Position numbers and translations under genes: made by a program. From Liolophura sinensis (Eukaryota; Mollusca; Polyplacophora; Chitonida; Chitonidae), in the NCBI RefSeq assembly GCF_032854445.1, contig NC_088302.1, forward strand, positions 23,509,788-23,573,787: 64,000 nucleotides of DNA, read 5' to 3'. The notes below the pieces were generated by a model. The model saw nothing but the letters and a program-made list of their open reading frames with translations. It was not told the DNA's origin and searched no databases. Positions 1 through 10,601 of the stretch are shown one piece after another. Each line of letters opens with the position of its first letter. The stretch's first letter is position 1.

Positions 1-1027
1 TTGGAGGTGACGCTTTGATTCAGGATTTTTCCAGAATTCATTTGCAGATGCCTTGGCCACTAACCATTTCATAGTTCATCTGAGTTCACCAATGATAAGT
101 AGTCTGAGCGGATGCACCTTCCACAAATGTCGCTATTTCGAATTTAATGACACTTCGCCTTCAATTTGTCTTTCTCTCTATTGTGATTGTTAACATATAC
201 CTTTTGTGTGGCTGGAAAGTGGTTGAATCCAATGAAGGCACAAATGATTATGGTCTTATGCCACAATATAAATATCCAAGTGACTTCTTCGGAAGCACAA
301 CTGGTTTGCATGTAAAAAGGATTTACGTGAATGGTATCATACACGTGTGTCTCCCAGTGGTTTTGTGTCCCCTAGTGGTTTTGTTTTTCACCCAGTGATT
401 TTGTCTCCCAGTGGTTTTGATAGCCTATATAACCAGGTCATCAATCGATATTACTGGGACACCCATGTCCAGAAATGATGTTAATCCGTGATAACAACGT
501 CCCTGACTGTTGTAAAACAATGTAGGCCAGACACACGTATCTACCTTAATTGTCTGATATTAACGAAGAGTACAGGTAATCTTTGCCGGGTGTGTACCTT
601 GCGGTCGTGCGTTGTCTTTTTTTTTGCGAAATGGCCACTCGGGTCCAAGCTGATTTACATGTAATTCAGGCGAATTATTTCCCCAGTGGGTGCACATTGA
701 GGGCACGTTTTCTGAAGCGGACATGAACGTAACCACCATGGCGTAATACCTTCAGTACTGATTCACATCGTATACGTGTACATAAAGCGATGTGCACTTT
801 CTTACGACCCCAGCGACTGCGTACGACTGCCGCTCCATATTCCATGATACCAGCAAAGTCTATTAATTTATATACACATGTATCTTCTTTGGTGATTTGT
901 GTTCTTCTTGCGAAATCAGTAACGTTCAATTCGAGTTCTGCGTCCACGTTACCATCCACATTTGGAACAGTCAATGCCTATTACGACGCCAGAACGCATC
1001 TGTAAATCACATAAATTATAAGCTTAC
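1..1027. other. Probable intron of the GH3 gene, no exon recognised
   Basis: This lies downstream of the GH3 exon 1 donor on the minus strand, so it should be intron. I found no continuation of the GH3 domain here in any minus-strand frame. The short open frames have no family resemblance. Confidence 0.5.
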
Positions 1028-1344
1028 CTGAAGGATGCTGCCAGACCTATGCCCTGTGGGAACGCCGTGGCATTCGGAACGCCGTTGGCACCTCTTTCAC
1101 ATTCCCCGTTCCATTTGAACGCGCTGATTCCTAAACGCGGGATAGCCGGTGCGGGCTGCCAGGGCGGGTGGCCACCCATGGCCATCTGAGAGGTGATTTC
1201 CTCCACCGTTAGCCTCTGAACGAGGTCGTCCACCCGATCGTGCCATGGCAAGGACGTGTTCCGGAAGGGGTAATCCGCGTGGCACAGTGCCACAAGAAGG
1301 ACCAGTACCACCGCAGATAGACGGGCCGAGGCAGTGAACATCAT
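1028..1344 (-). CDS. GH3 beta-xylosidase-like protein, exon 1 (partial gene)
   Basis: This is the first coding exon of a secreted glycoside hydrolase family 3 enzyme, a family that removes sugars such as xylose from the non-reducing end of glycans. Translation starts at tandem Met codons (1344-1339), followed by a hydrophobic signal peptide ending near LCHA. The mature start DYPFRNTSLPWHDRVDDLV and the later stretches RLTVEEI, PAIPRLGIS, WNGECERG and ATAFPQGIGLAASF are the usual opening of the GH3 N-terminal TIM-barrel domain. An upstream in-frame Met at 1437 would put 31 extra residues before the signal peptide, so I prefer Met at 1344. The exon stops after 105 codons plus 2 bases at a strong donor (CAG|GTAAGC, intron from 1027). 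Catalytic residues would lie in later exons, which are not in the window. Family assignment is firm; substrate is not determined. Confidence 0.85.
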
Positions 1345-2077
1345 CTGGTGTGGGAGGTGAACCTCTGACAGGCTCTGATACCTGACTGACGGAGATACTA
1401 TACCTCTACCGTGTCCTATCTGACCCAAAGATAACACAACCTCATATTGTGCGTCAATTTGATCAACGACAGAATGTTACCAGTGCGTGTAAACTAGTAG
1501 ATTTGATTGGATTGTTAAGGTTAGTAGAACATTTCTGTTTTAACAAGACATCAGTTTCGACACTCGAGGAGTGGATTTAAAAAAAAAAACGGCTCTGGAT
1601 AGACAGGGAATTTGTAGATCCACAAACAAATGTTTACCCAAATGTAAGTGAGAGTTGTCCCCCCCCTTGTCAGAAAATGTATGCAGGGTTTCTGTTTTCA
1701 TCGCAGTCGTATTACCGTACGAAAGATATGATGCTCAGGCAATGTTCGTTTCACCTCAGGTCAATGGTTCCGTTTATTTTAATATTGTCTACTGCATTGT
1801 CTACTACAGAGTATCAGATCCCGACCACGACTCTGCTGTAAGTGGCAGGATTATAGTGAGTGTCGTGAGATGTCTTAGTCTCAAATCAGGTGATTTGTTT
1901 GTCATTATAGTAGATAAACCAAGTGTTGGTCCACACTCTGTAACTATAGGGGGATTCATTGTCATGTCTGGTGTCTTCTCTATGGCATTTTCATGAGGCA
2001 CTGCATGTGTGCCACAAGTAGAGACCGTCGTGATAAACGGAAATATCGCTGAGAGCGACGTTTTAGCAAACAAACAT
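1345..2077. other. Upstream of the GH3 gene, no gene seen
   Basis: Immediate 5' region of the GH3 gene. The open frames here do not resemble known proteins. No TATA-like element can be assigned with confidence. Confidence 0.4.
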
Positions 2078-2087
2078 CTACATGTAT

Positions 2088-2118
<31 letters not shown>

Positions 2119-2440
2119 TTCATTCATTCATTTATTTATTTGCTTGATTGGTGCTTAATGCCATACTAAAGAATGTTTCACTTACACTATGGTGGTCAGT
2201 TTTAAGGGAGGAAACTGGAGTGCTCGGAGTAAACTATCGACCTTTGGCAAGTCACTAACGAACTTCACCACACGCAGATATAAAAGTGCACACAAAATTG
2301 GCGGAAGTCAAGTGGTCCTCAACGAACATTAGACTGCCCAAAAGCCCACACAAAGGTCGGTTTTTTGTCACCTCACCCCTTTATATACGAACATACGGCA
2401 TACAAATTCCCTGTGAACGGTCGGGATTGAACCTGAACTT
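2078..2440 (-). mobile_element. SINE family C copy
   Basis: A TTTA-rich tail (about 2082-2145) is followed by a diverged 3' module (GATTGGTGCTTAATGCCATA, then AGAATGTTTCACTTACAC) and a family-specific body containing CGACCTTTGGCAAGTCACTA. At the right end a minus-strand B box (GGTTCAATCCC, near 2424-2434) marks the tRNA-like head. Related copies are at 55965-56125 and 63165-63480. The right end is approximate. Confidence 0.6.
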
Positions 2441-3205
2441 CAACGGACCACAAATTATGACAAGAATCTTGCATAAGGTTTGGGTACAGAAAAAATGCAA
2501 AATGTTTCATTCTTCATATGTGATGTTCATTTAATTTCAATTCTTGAAAAACACCATGCAGGATGGTACAATGTCACTGATGTCTTTGGGAGACATATTT
2601 CCGACTCCTGTTATAAACAAACATATCAACATAACAGTTACCAGATTAGCACTTGAGCGATGACCTATATAATAAACATTTTTATACATCTTGAGACAAA
2701 ACAAAATATATCTTTGGCAAGAATAACAGGCTTAACTATCCAGAACTGTCAGGGAACTTGTTTGTACACATTTGTGCCTGCGTCCATTATATACAGTATC
2801 TTTTAGGTATATATTCCCCGGGCGATCTAGACATGTTTCAGCGTGGTCTCCTCTGAAACCAATCTGCGCCGATCCTGTTATTAACATACTGAGGCACACC
2901 ACGTTTGTCATCGACTTTAAACATAGTTCCTTTCTGATCACAGTAGTCAAGTAATGCGATACAACCAAAATAATCAGTAATGACACATAGACGGCTTTCG
3001 CGGTGATGTAGGAGCCTCTGGTTTAAATGACCACAGTCTCGTCTGTGCAAAATAAGCTTGACAGATTCAAACCTATGGAGGTATATCGTGCAATCCGATG
3101 AATCGGTTTAAGAGTTGTTAAGGCTGAAATTACAACCAATCACACTCCACGGCACAATAAATTTATGGCAGTGAGAATAATATCTCATCGGGCCATGTCC
3201 AACGT
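2441..3205. other. Intergenic, no gene seen
   Basis: No exon, RNA gene or repeat recognised. Short overlapping open frames on both strands near 2730-3050 have no family resemblance. Confidence 0.4.
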
Positions 3206-3300
3206 CAGATTCACTCTCTACGTCATGCGCTCGGATTCACTCTCTACGTCATGCGCTTATACGGTAACCTCTGAGGTCACCGCGAGAAGACCGTGACGTC
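3206..3300 (+). promoter_or_regulatory. Possible promoter with CRE-like sites
   Basis: A 26-bp segment is tandemly duplicated (3206-3231 and 3232-3257); each copy carries TACGTCA, the complement of the CREB/ATF site TGACGTA. A third, near-consensus site TGACGTC lies at 3294-3300. These sites sit about 140-230 bp before an ATG that opens a signal-peptide-like frame. Promoter function is inferred from site clustering only. Confidence 0.3.
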
Positions 3301-3440
3301 GAGAGAACATTACTTGTCATCACTACTGGACTGGTGATCACTGTTTGCTACTGGATCCACGCTTGATTCCTTAACGAAGCTGTTTCTCCTAGATCTTTCT
3401 ATTGGATTTCTTATAACTGACAGTCTTCACGGAGTGCTAG

Positions 3441-3494
3441 ATGAGGACAGCTAGACCAACACTTTTATTGTGCCTTCTTCTAGCAGCTGCCTGA
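3441..3494 (+). other. Signal-peptide-like 17-codon ORF ending in TGA
   Basis: ATG at 3441 encodes MRTARPTLLLCLLLAAA, a good signal peptide by composition, and then stops at TGA (3492-3494). No splice donor precedes the stop. Reading on through the TGA would stay open for about 50 codons. It could be the start of a secreted peptide gene, a pseudogene start or chance. It lies antisense to the 3' end of the protocadherin gene. Confidence 0.2.
3464..3469 (-). promoter_or_regulatory. Possible polyadenylation signal of the protocadherin gene
   Basis: AATAAA on the minus strand, about 62 bases past the predicted protocadherin stop codon. The resulting 3' UTR would be very short, so a later signal may be used instead. 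Confidence 0.3.
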
Positions 3495-3530
3495 ATGGAT
3501 TTCTTGAATAGTAAGACTGGGGTACTGTCA

Positions 3531-3550
3531 CTATATATTCGTGGAAGAAT
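3531..3550 (-). CDS. Protocadherin exon 5 (terminal)
   Basis: After a strong acceptor (TTATTCCCTTGTTGCAG), the frame carried over from exon 4 reads DSSTNI and a TAG stop at 3533-3531. The exon is short but the acceptor is the best near this point. The C-terminal end rests on this inference. Confidence 0.55.
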
Positions 3551-6500
3551 CTGCAACAAGGGAATAAACAATAATTCATTAGTTTTCACTAAAGACAGCT
3601 TCGTCAAGATTTCTCAACCGTATACCTGTTGGTACAGGTAGCTAAAACGACATATTCATGTCTGTATTGCTGTTTGTACCACACAAACACCATTCAACTC
3701 ATGTCACTGGAGTGCAATTTTATGTTGCTGTATAGGAACATACCAAAACAAAAAGTAAAATGAATAATGTTTACATCACTTTGACGAATAGATGTTGTTA
3801 CTTATGGTTTGTTCTTCACAGTATGTGTATGTCTACATTTTCAGTTAAAAGCTGAACATCTTTAACGTGTGACATTCTCACCTAAATCTTCAAGTTCTAT
3901 TGAATAACTTCTAGAATCTGTCCTCGACCAGTTTCTGCTCTGTTTCGCCATCTTGGATTTGTCGCCGAACGGTTTCATATAATACGGCGGAAGTGACATT
4001 TGAGACTGAGATCTGTTCTCCTCACACAAAAGGTTCTCCGGTAAACCCGTGTGCAGTGACACAGGTCTGCTGCCTTGGGGGACGTTCGTTTGTCCGTCCG
4101 TATGTTTGCTCCCTGGCTGCTCGCGCTTGTGGAGACTCTTTCGAAAGACTGTCATGTCGTAGTAGTGATTCTCTTCTTTGTATTTGTTTCTCGGGGACGG
4201 ATGTCTAAAGCTGGACAGTTTCAGCGCCTTCTCTTGCTGACTTTCGGACACTCCTTCCGAGGGGCGTATAAACCTGACGTAATCCTCTCCATGGGAAGTG
4301 TTCCACTGAGTTCCTAAAAGAAGACAGAATGAATGGTGTGGATGAGTGGTTGACTGAATGTGTGATGAAATTATAACTCTGTAACATATTCACGGGTGAC
4401 CGCTTCAGTGCGTGGTAAACTAGTTTAGTTTCACGGTTTGAATGGGTGCTTTTAATCTAGTTTCCTTATGATGTGCTTATTTGACCATGTAGCGTCTCCA
4501 TTACTTGCATACATTATATTGCATGATCATGCACATAACGAAACCGATAAGAAAATAGGCAACAAAACATTGTATTGTAGTGAAAATACTAGTTGCATTG
4601 TAGTGAAATCAAAGTTGCAATAAAAAAAGACTTACCAGGATGGTTGGACACCTTGATTTTGTCGTTGAGATCGTCATCACTTCCGCCTCGCCCGCTGTCA
4701 CTGTTCGTCAGTGTGTCGCTGGAGTTATGACTGTGTCTGACCTTGTTATTGTTCTGTACACAACCGAAAATAGCACACGTGTTATTGTCTTGTGCACAAT
4801 AAAGAACTGCGAATGCGTTATTGTTCTGCACTGAACACGACATAATAACGGCAAATATGTTATTGTTTAGCACACAACAGAAGAACTGCAAATATGTTAT
4901 TGCTTTGCACGCAACAGAAGGAGGGCAAAAGAACTTTCAATCAGCGTGTATAAAACTTCTGTTTACCTGTAGCTATGAGCTGTTTATGTAGCGTATGTTT
5001 ATGTCTTTGCATTAAGAAAAGTGGTCTTTGTCATAATTGCCTGATAAAGCTGTGAGTAACTTCTAACATAAATCCAACTCTGTCATTAAAACTGGAGTTT
5101 CCATAAGTAACTAGAACAGCCATTATTAGGAATACTGGATTTTCGTTCAGTACAGTAAAGAGTAGATTAGTGCCTTCCACTGACATGGCGTAGGACAAAT
5201 TTCAGTGAAATCCTACACCGTAGATTGTAGCCGATCTGTTCTCTTACCTCTAAATACAGCTGTCTAAACTCGTCCTCGATACGATCAGAAGGCCTTAGTG
5301 GGTCATAATTTTGGTCAAGGTAAGCCGTGTCCAGAATCTGATGGGGAGAAAATTCAGTACAGCATTATTACCAGACCTATTTGGGCTCAGCAAACTACAA
5401 TGCAGGCAGTGTTACACTTTTTGAATCATCAAAAACAAACACCAAAATAGTTGACGGGAGCTGCCAAAGCATTACACTGGAGTCGAGCCGTGGATATAAT
5501 GCTGTATATTGCCACTTTAACTGAATTATTCCAGAGTTCAGTCAAAGTGGCTGCCCACCTATTTGTTTTCAGTCAAACATGTAGCGAGTCATCTAATTTT
5601 CACCAGAGACCAATTCAGTTAAGAAAAATATAGCCACATCCAAACTAATGGTCGTATAACTGCGTGTGTTATTTTACATATTGTGCCGTGAGAATGGACT
5701 GTCATTCATGCATATGCATGAGTAATTAGCTATCTTTTTAAGGTAATTTTAACGCATACGCAAAAATATACTCTAGACAGATATGTTTTGCAAATATGTT
5801 ATGGCTTTGCACGCAACAGAAGGAGGGCAAAGGAGGTATAAAGGAAACGGTGATGAAATGGGAATGGTCTAAACAAAATACAACTATAGATAGGATAAAC
5901 TCTAATACAAGACCTGCACCCTTTCCCATGATCTTCACAGAGTGGCACTTTACCACTAACAAACACCTTCATAGCACTTTATATATGACTACCGCTGACA
6001 ATATATTTTCCTTAACAATATTTTCTGTTAACACAACCCTGAATTAAAATTTGAATTCTCTTTTAATGGCACACAAAACGTTATCTTGTTCAATAAAGTC
6101 GCTCCAAATATTTTTGTGGTCAATTTCCTGCCAGAAGTCAACACCCGGCAGGCCTAGCTGTCACTGGATCACGGAACTTACCGAGCTTTATCGGAAAAAC
6201 AATTACAGTGATCGAACGGATTGTTTTAAGCTCACAGTTCTGTGTAAGTATTTGCCTTTGACGCCAGTGGCTGAATTGTAAACAGGACTTTCCAGATGGC
6301 TTAAAAAGGCGGGACAGAATACATCCCAATCTCTACATGAGAAAACCAGCACCCAGTCGATCAGCTGTGTTTTCTTACTTTTAAAATATAGATTCACCTT
6401 TTTGTGTATGAATACTCTCCGGTGATCAGTGACAACACGCAGTGCTTTATAAATATTAATCTTTAGGTTGATGCTATAATACTTGCCGCTTTCACTAATA

Positions 6501-9500
6501 TAAAAGTGATAGAATTTTCAAGGGAAATATATACAACCTTGCTTAAATTCAGCTTTGAAAATGTGAAAAGTCCTTTCTACAATAATACCATATAATAAGC
6601 ACATTTTATATTTCGGTGAAAAATATTTTGCTGCCGTCAAAACGCTTTTCAATCACTGTATGCTCAATGAGATCTGTAAAATCCGAGCAAAATAAAAACC
6701 AAAATATCCCAGCCATGGCTATAGTATTATTCTTTAATAATATTATCAGAATTTGGTCATTTAATTATTCTAACTCTTTTGTTATTTTCCGTGATTTAAA
6801 CGTCTTTCTCTTTAACAGTCTGCATCTTTGGCTGTCTGTAACATGTTGTTGTCTACCTTGGTCACTCGTTTTCCACTCACGTAGAATGTTAACCTTAATA
6901 TGTGATCTGTCCATCTAAACCAAGACTAGATTATATTATATTGGTGCACGCTGATTATATTTTTTTCGTTATCATTATTATTGTTTTTTTTTCGGTTTTG
7001 TTGATATTTTTTATTTTCTGCTTTTTGTAACTATTTACACACAAGAAAATTTTTTTTTAAAAAGTTATGAAACAGACTCGAGGCTAAATTGTCAACATTT
7101 GTCTTATATTTAATTAAGTCTCGATTCCATTTCCATTAAAGTCTGCGGCTAAGAAACTCAGGTCAGTTAATCTACATATGATTGAGCTGTCTTTGCCCAT
7201 GCCTTTCACCTCGCTTGACGGAGCCGTCACTTTACACACCTGTACACAATTGGTTTGTCTTACACCTGAGCTATCTCATTAAGGATAAATAAACTCCTCT
7301 TAAGATAAGATCAAAGGCAGTTTATCAGCTGGGGAATCTGTACCCGCATCTGGATGGGTCATACCCGCGATTGAATTAATGAAGATGCATCACTTGTCAG
7401 CATCTCGCACCTGCGAAGCCCTGGCAACCCGTTCCTTTTCCGTTATCACCATATATACGTAAACTTACACACCGCTGTAATTGTTATATTATATGGCTCG
7501 CTGCTTTATACTAATGTCTTACTACTTCATAACGACATATAAAATGCTAATTATTTCTCGCATGAAATATTAAACATGAAAAGCGTAAAAAAAATAAGAT
7601 CTTTCTGAAATGCGTGGATGAGTGATGTTTTACATCATATACACTTGTGCTGAGCTCGTAATGGCGACAAGCAAGTAGTACAAACTATATATGTAGCACC
7701 TGTGATGATAAACGAATTTCATTGAGTGCACTAAAGACGTTCAGTTATAACAAACTTACGGAACAAGCACGGTCGTATGTTTTTCACAAATATTATAGAT
7801 ATATTAGAATATATGTTGTTTTAAAAAATATTATTGGACGATACTCAAGTGTGAAGAACTGACCTACAAATTGCATGAAAAAAAATATTTACCTCTAATT
7901 GGGCTGGGTCTGTGACCGTATGTCGTTGTTGTTGTGATCGGAAGAGGTAGCAGGGCGCCATGTTGTTTCGCCCCTGAGAGTCTTCACTGATGGCGAAGCT
8001 GACATCCTTGCGTAATTCATCCAGGCACGTCACCGTGGACAAATCAGACTGCTGGGAAGTCTTCGAGGCAGTGGATGAGCTTCCACGACGGTGCATGATC
8101 TTTCTTTCTTCCACCTCAGGAGGTTGGTTTCGCTTGCTTTCGCTTTGTTTCCGAACCACACATATCCCAATAAGAATTGCCAGTGACACGATAACTGTTA
8201 TAGCCACGACAGCGATGACGATCGCCATGTTTGACGACCTGGCATTTACTGTCAAAACTGTTCCATTAACTGAGGTGATTATAACATTCAAAATCTGCTT
8301 CGCCAAGTTCACGGGCTGTCCATTGTCTTTGACCAATACTGTCACTTCGTAGCTATCTGCGCGGCTTTCATCCAAATCCAAAGCTAGTCTGATGATTCCG
8401 CTGCTCTCATCAATATACAGAAAGTCAGTAGCTTCCGCGTCTTCGATCGTATACGTCAGACGTCCGTTTTCTTCGACGTCACGGTCAGTAGCGCTCACTG
8501 CTGCCACAAAAGTATCAACCCGCCAAGATGTGACGTAGACAGAATTGTTCACACGTGTGGGGTAAAGTATGACTGGTACATTGTCATTCACATCACCGAT
8601 CTTGATCACAACGGTGGCTGAACTGCTCAAAGGAGTATCACCTCTGTCGGTTGCCATGACCACCAGTCTGTACTCGTCCTTCTCTTCTCTGTCGAACCGT
8701 TGCACAGTTTTGATGGATCCGTCCGTTTGGGACACCATAAATACTCCGGATGGTGCAGTGGATTCTAACAGAGTAAAATAGAACTCACCTCCAGGTCCCG
8801 AATCCGGGTCAGTTACCAATAGAGGCCTAAGGTCTGTGTGAACGTATTGGTTTTCTGTAATGAGCACCTGGTACACACTTTTGCTAAATTCTGGAGGGAC
8901 GTCATTAACGTCAATCAGCGTCAGTTCTAACAATGACGTTGATGTCAGTTTTGGTGCTCCATTGTCGATAGCAACAATTTGCACGGATATAGTAGCGTTT
9001 GTTTCTCGATCCAGTCTGTCTTTCGCGACGATTATGCCGGTGGAGCTATCAATTGACAACACGTCTTCTCTGTGGTTAACCAGGCCGTACGTAATATTGG
9101 CGTTCTCTCCCACATCTGCGTCAGATGCCGAGATTTGAATTATTCTTTTCCCCAAAGGGAAGTTTTCCTCGATAGACATGGAGTATTTGGCTCGCTGGAA
9201 CTCGGGAGAATGGTCGTTTTCGTCCTTCACGGAGACTAACAGCGTATTTGCTGCCTGAAGAGAAGGGACACCATTATCATCACAGCTAACGCTCAAGTTG
9301 TACTCCTCTATCGTTTCTCGATCAAGCCTGGACAAGAGGATAATTTTGTATTCCTTCTCAGACATTCTTTGCAGACTAAACTCGGAGCTGTCCATACGAC
9401 AAACGATCTGCTGAGTGTTCTCACTATCCAAATCTTTGACGGATACATGGGCCACAAAGGATCCGGGTTTAGCAAATTCGGACACCAAAGCATGATCGCC

Positions 9501-10601
9501 GCCAGCCAGAAGGTTAAAGGTGATATCCGGTGGATTGTCGTTAACATCCAACACATTAATTGTCACAAGCGACTGGGAGGACTTGGGTGGAACTCCGGTG
9601 TCTGTGGCTTCCACTATTAAGTGATATACATCGGAACTTTCAAAGTCAACTGGTCCGATGACTTTTATTGCCCCAGTAGTTTTGTCCACACTAAAGATAG
9701 AAGCAATTTTTGAAGCAGATCTTACGTTAAATCTGTAAGTCACCTTTCCGTTGACGCCCACATCGCGATCGTTTGCTGTAACTCGTAAAATTTCCGTGCC
9801 AAAATTAACATTTTCCTTAACGGTAACGTTCCACATAGGCTTGGAGAATACCGGAATATGATCATTGCTGTCGGCTACAGTTATATTGACAGATAAGGTT
9901 CCAGTCAACGAAGGAGTACCGCTGTCCTTAGCAATGACTTTCACCTGGTAAAAATCCACCACTTCTCGGTCCAGTTTATCTTTTACAACAATACCAATGT
10001 CTGTGGATCCATCCCAGTTTATCACCACACTAAGTCCAAACTTCCCCTGCCCTCCTGCAGGAGAGAGCTCGTAAGTCACTCGGGAGTTATTCTCCGTGGT
10101 GTCTGAGTCTGTGGCTGCTGGTAATGGAAATGTTGTTTCAATCGGGGTAGATTCGGGGATAGACACTTTAACCGTGGAGCTGTGAAACGTTGGTGTGTTG
10201 TCGTTTACATCATGCACGTGAATTCTCACGCGCAGAATTTGGACGAGTTCCAGCTCGGCGGTAGCCGACTGCACTGCAACATCCAAATTGACTGGGCATG
10301 CACCAACCACGCACAAAACTTCTCTGTCCAAACTCTCTGTGGTGCTGATTTCACCCGATTCGTGGTCTATTGAGAAAAATCGGGATTGGGAATTATTTGG
10401 GCTGACAAAGTTGAACTGGACTTCAGAGAGACTTCCCAACGAAGCTTCCAAATTACTGTCCGTGACGGGATTCCCAATGACATCAGCGTCACTTCCTTCA
10501 GTCACATAGTATCGTAGTTCTGCACCAGTCACAAAACTGGTGTTCAGCAATATTAATAATAATAGCACAGGGCAGCCACATAACCCACCTGTTATCCTCA
10601 T
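3531..10601 (-). CDS. Protocadherin (delta/non-clustered-like), complete five-exon gene
   Basis: Single-pass calcium-dependent adhesion protein of the plasma membrane. Joining five exons gives 3369 bases, 1122 residues, with every splice phase matching. From Met at 10601: signal peptide 1-27; about seven cadherin repeats (roughly 28-139, 140-253, 254-358, 359-468, 469-573, 574-681, 682-778) with calcium-binding linkers DVNDN, DSNDH, DVNDN, DENDH, DVNDV and DVNDN; membrane helix about 792-816; cytoplasmic tail of about 300 residues. All extracellular repeats lie in one large exon, as is typical of protocadherins. The tail holds KDVSF (865-869), which fits the RVxF pattern for protein phosphatase 1 binding known in delta-protocadherins, and a SDTLTNSDSGRGGSDDD stretch like delta-type tails. 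A Met 19 codons upstream (10658) is possible, but the chosen Met directly precedes the signal peptide. No SINE was found inside the gene. Confidence 0.85.
3882..4313 (-). CDS. Protocadherin exon 4
   Basis: 432 bases, phase 1 in and phase 1 out, from acceptor TTCTTTTAG to donor TTTAG|GTGAGA. The open frame begins GTQWNTSHGEDYVRF when joined to exon 3 and ends SYSIELEDL. Rich in Ser, Lys, Arg and Glu, as expected of a protocadherin tail. Confidence 0.75.
4636..4753 (-). CDS. Protocadherin exon 3
   Basis: 118 bases, entering in phase 0 and leaving in phase 1 (CCTG|GTAAGT). It encodes NNNKVRHSHNSSDTLTNSDS, then GRGGSDDDLNDKIKVSNHP. The acceptor TGTGTACAG is weak in pyrimidines and lies inside a 36-bp tandem repeat that contains another CAG|AAC candidate further right, so the 5' edge of this exon may vary. 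Confidence 0.7.
4742..4930. repeat. 36-bp minisatellite across the exon 3 acceptor
   Basis: Five diverged units start with GTTATT at 4745, 4781, 4817, 4859 and 4895 (spacing 36, 36, 42, 36). On the minus strand each unit holds a CAATAAC core. The leftmost unit supplies the first codons and the 3' splice site of protocadherin exon 3. All spacings are multiples of three, so the minus frame stays open through the array. Confidence 0.7.
5248..5337 (-). CDS. Protocadherin exon 2
   Basis: 30 codons in phase 0, from a pyrimidine-rich acceptor (TTTTCTCCCCATCAG) to donor GAG|GTAAGA. It encodes ILDTAYLDQNYDPLRPSDR followed by IEDEFRQLYLE, an acidic and aromatic cytoplasmic segment. Frame and phase fit exons 1 and 3. 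Confidence 0.8.
5789..5832. repeat. Displaced copy of the 36-bp minisatellite unit
   Basis: About 44 bp nearly identical to 4887-4930, differing at two positions near the middle and end, and about 900 bp away in the next intron of the same gene. Confidence 0.65.
5838..7892. other. Protocadherin intron 1, AT-rich
   Basis: Intron between exons 1 and 2. Strongly AT-rich, with poly-T runs near 6960-7060. No exon, RNA gene or mobile element recognised. Confidence 0.6.
7893..10601 (-). CDS. Protocadherin exon 1 (signal peptide, ectodomain, membrane helix)
   Basis: 903 codons from the signal-peptide Met to ...DPAQLE, ending in phase 0 at a clean donor GAG|GTAAAT. If this donor were not used, the frame would end 15 codons later in a sequence with no protocadherin character, so splicing is expected; that read-through form could be a short-tail isoform. 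Confidence 0.9.

Noticed and set aside
675-974. 99-codon minus-strand frame that might continue the GH3 gene
   Set aside because: It shows none of the GH3 motifs expected after exon 1 and no matching acceptor in phase 2.
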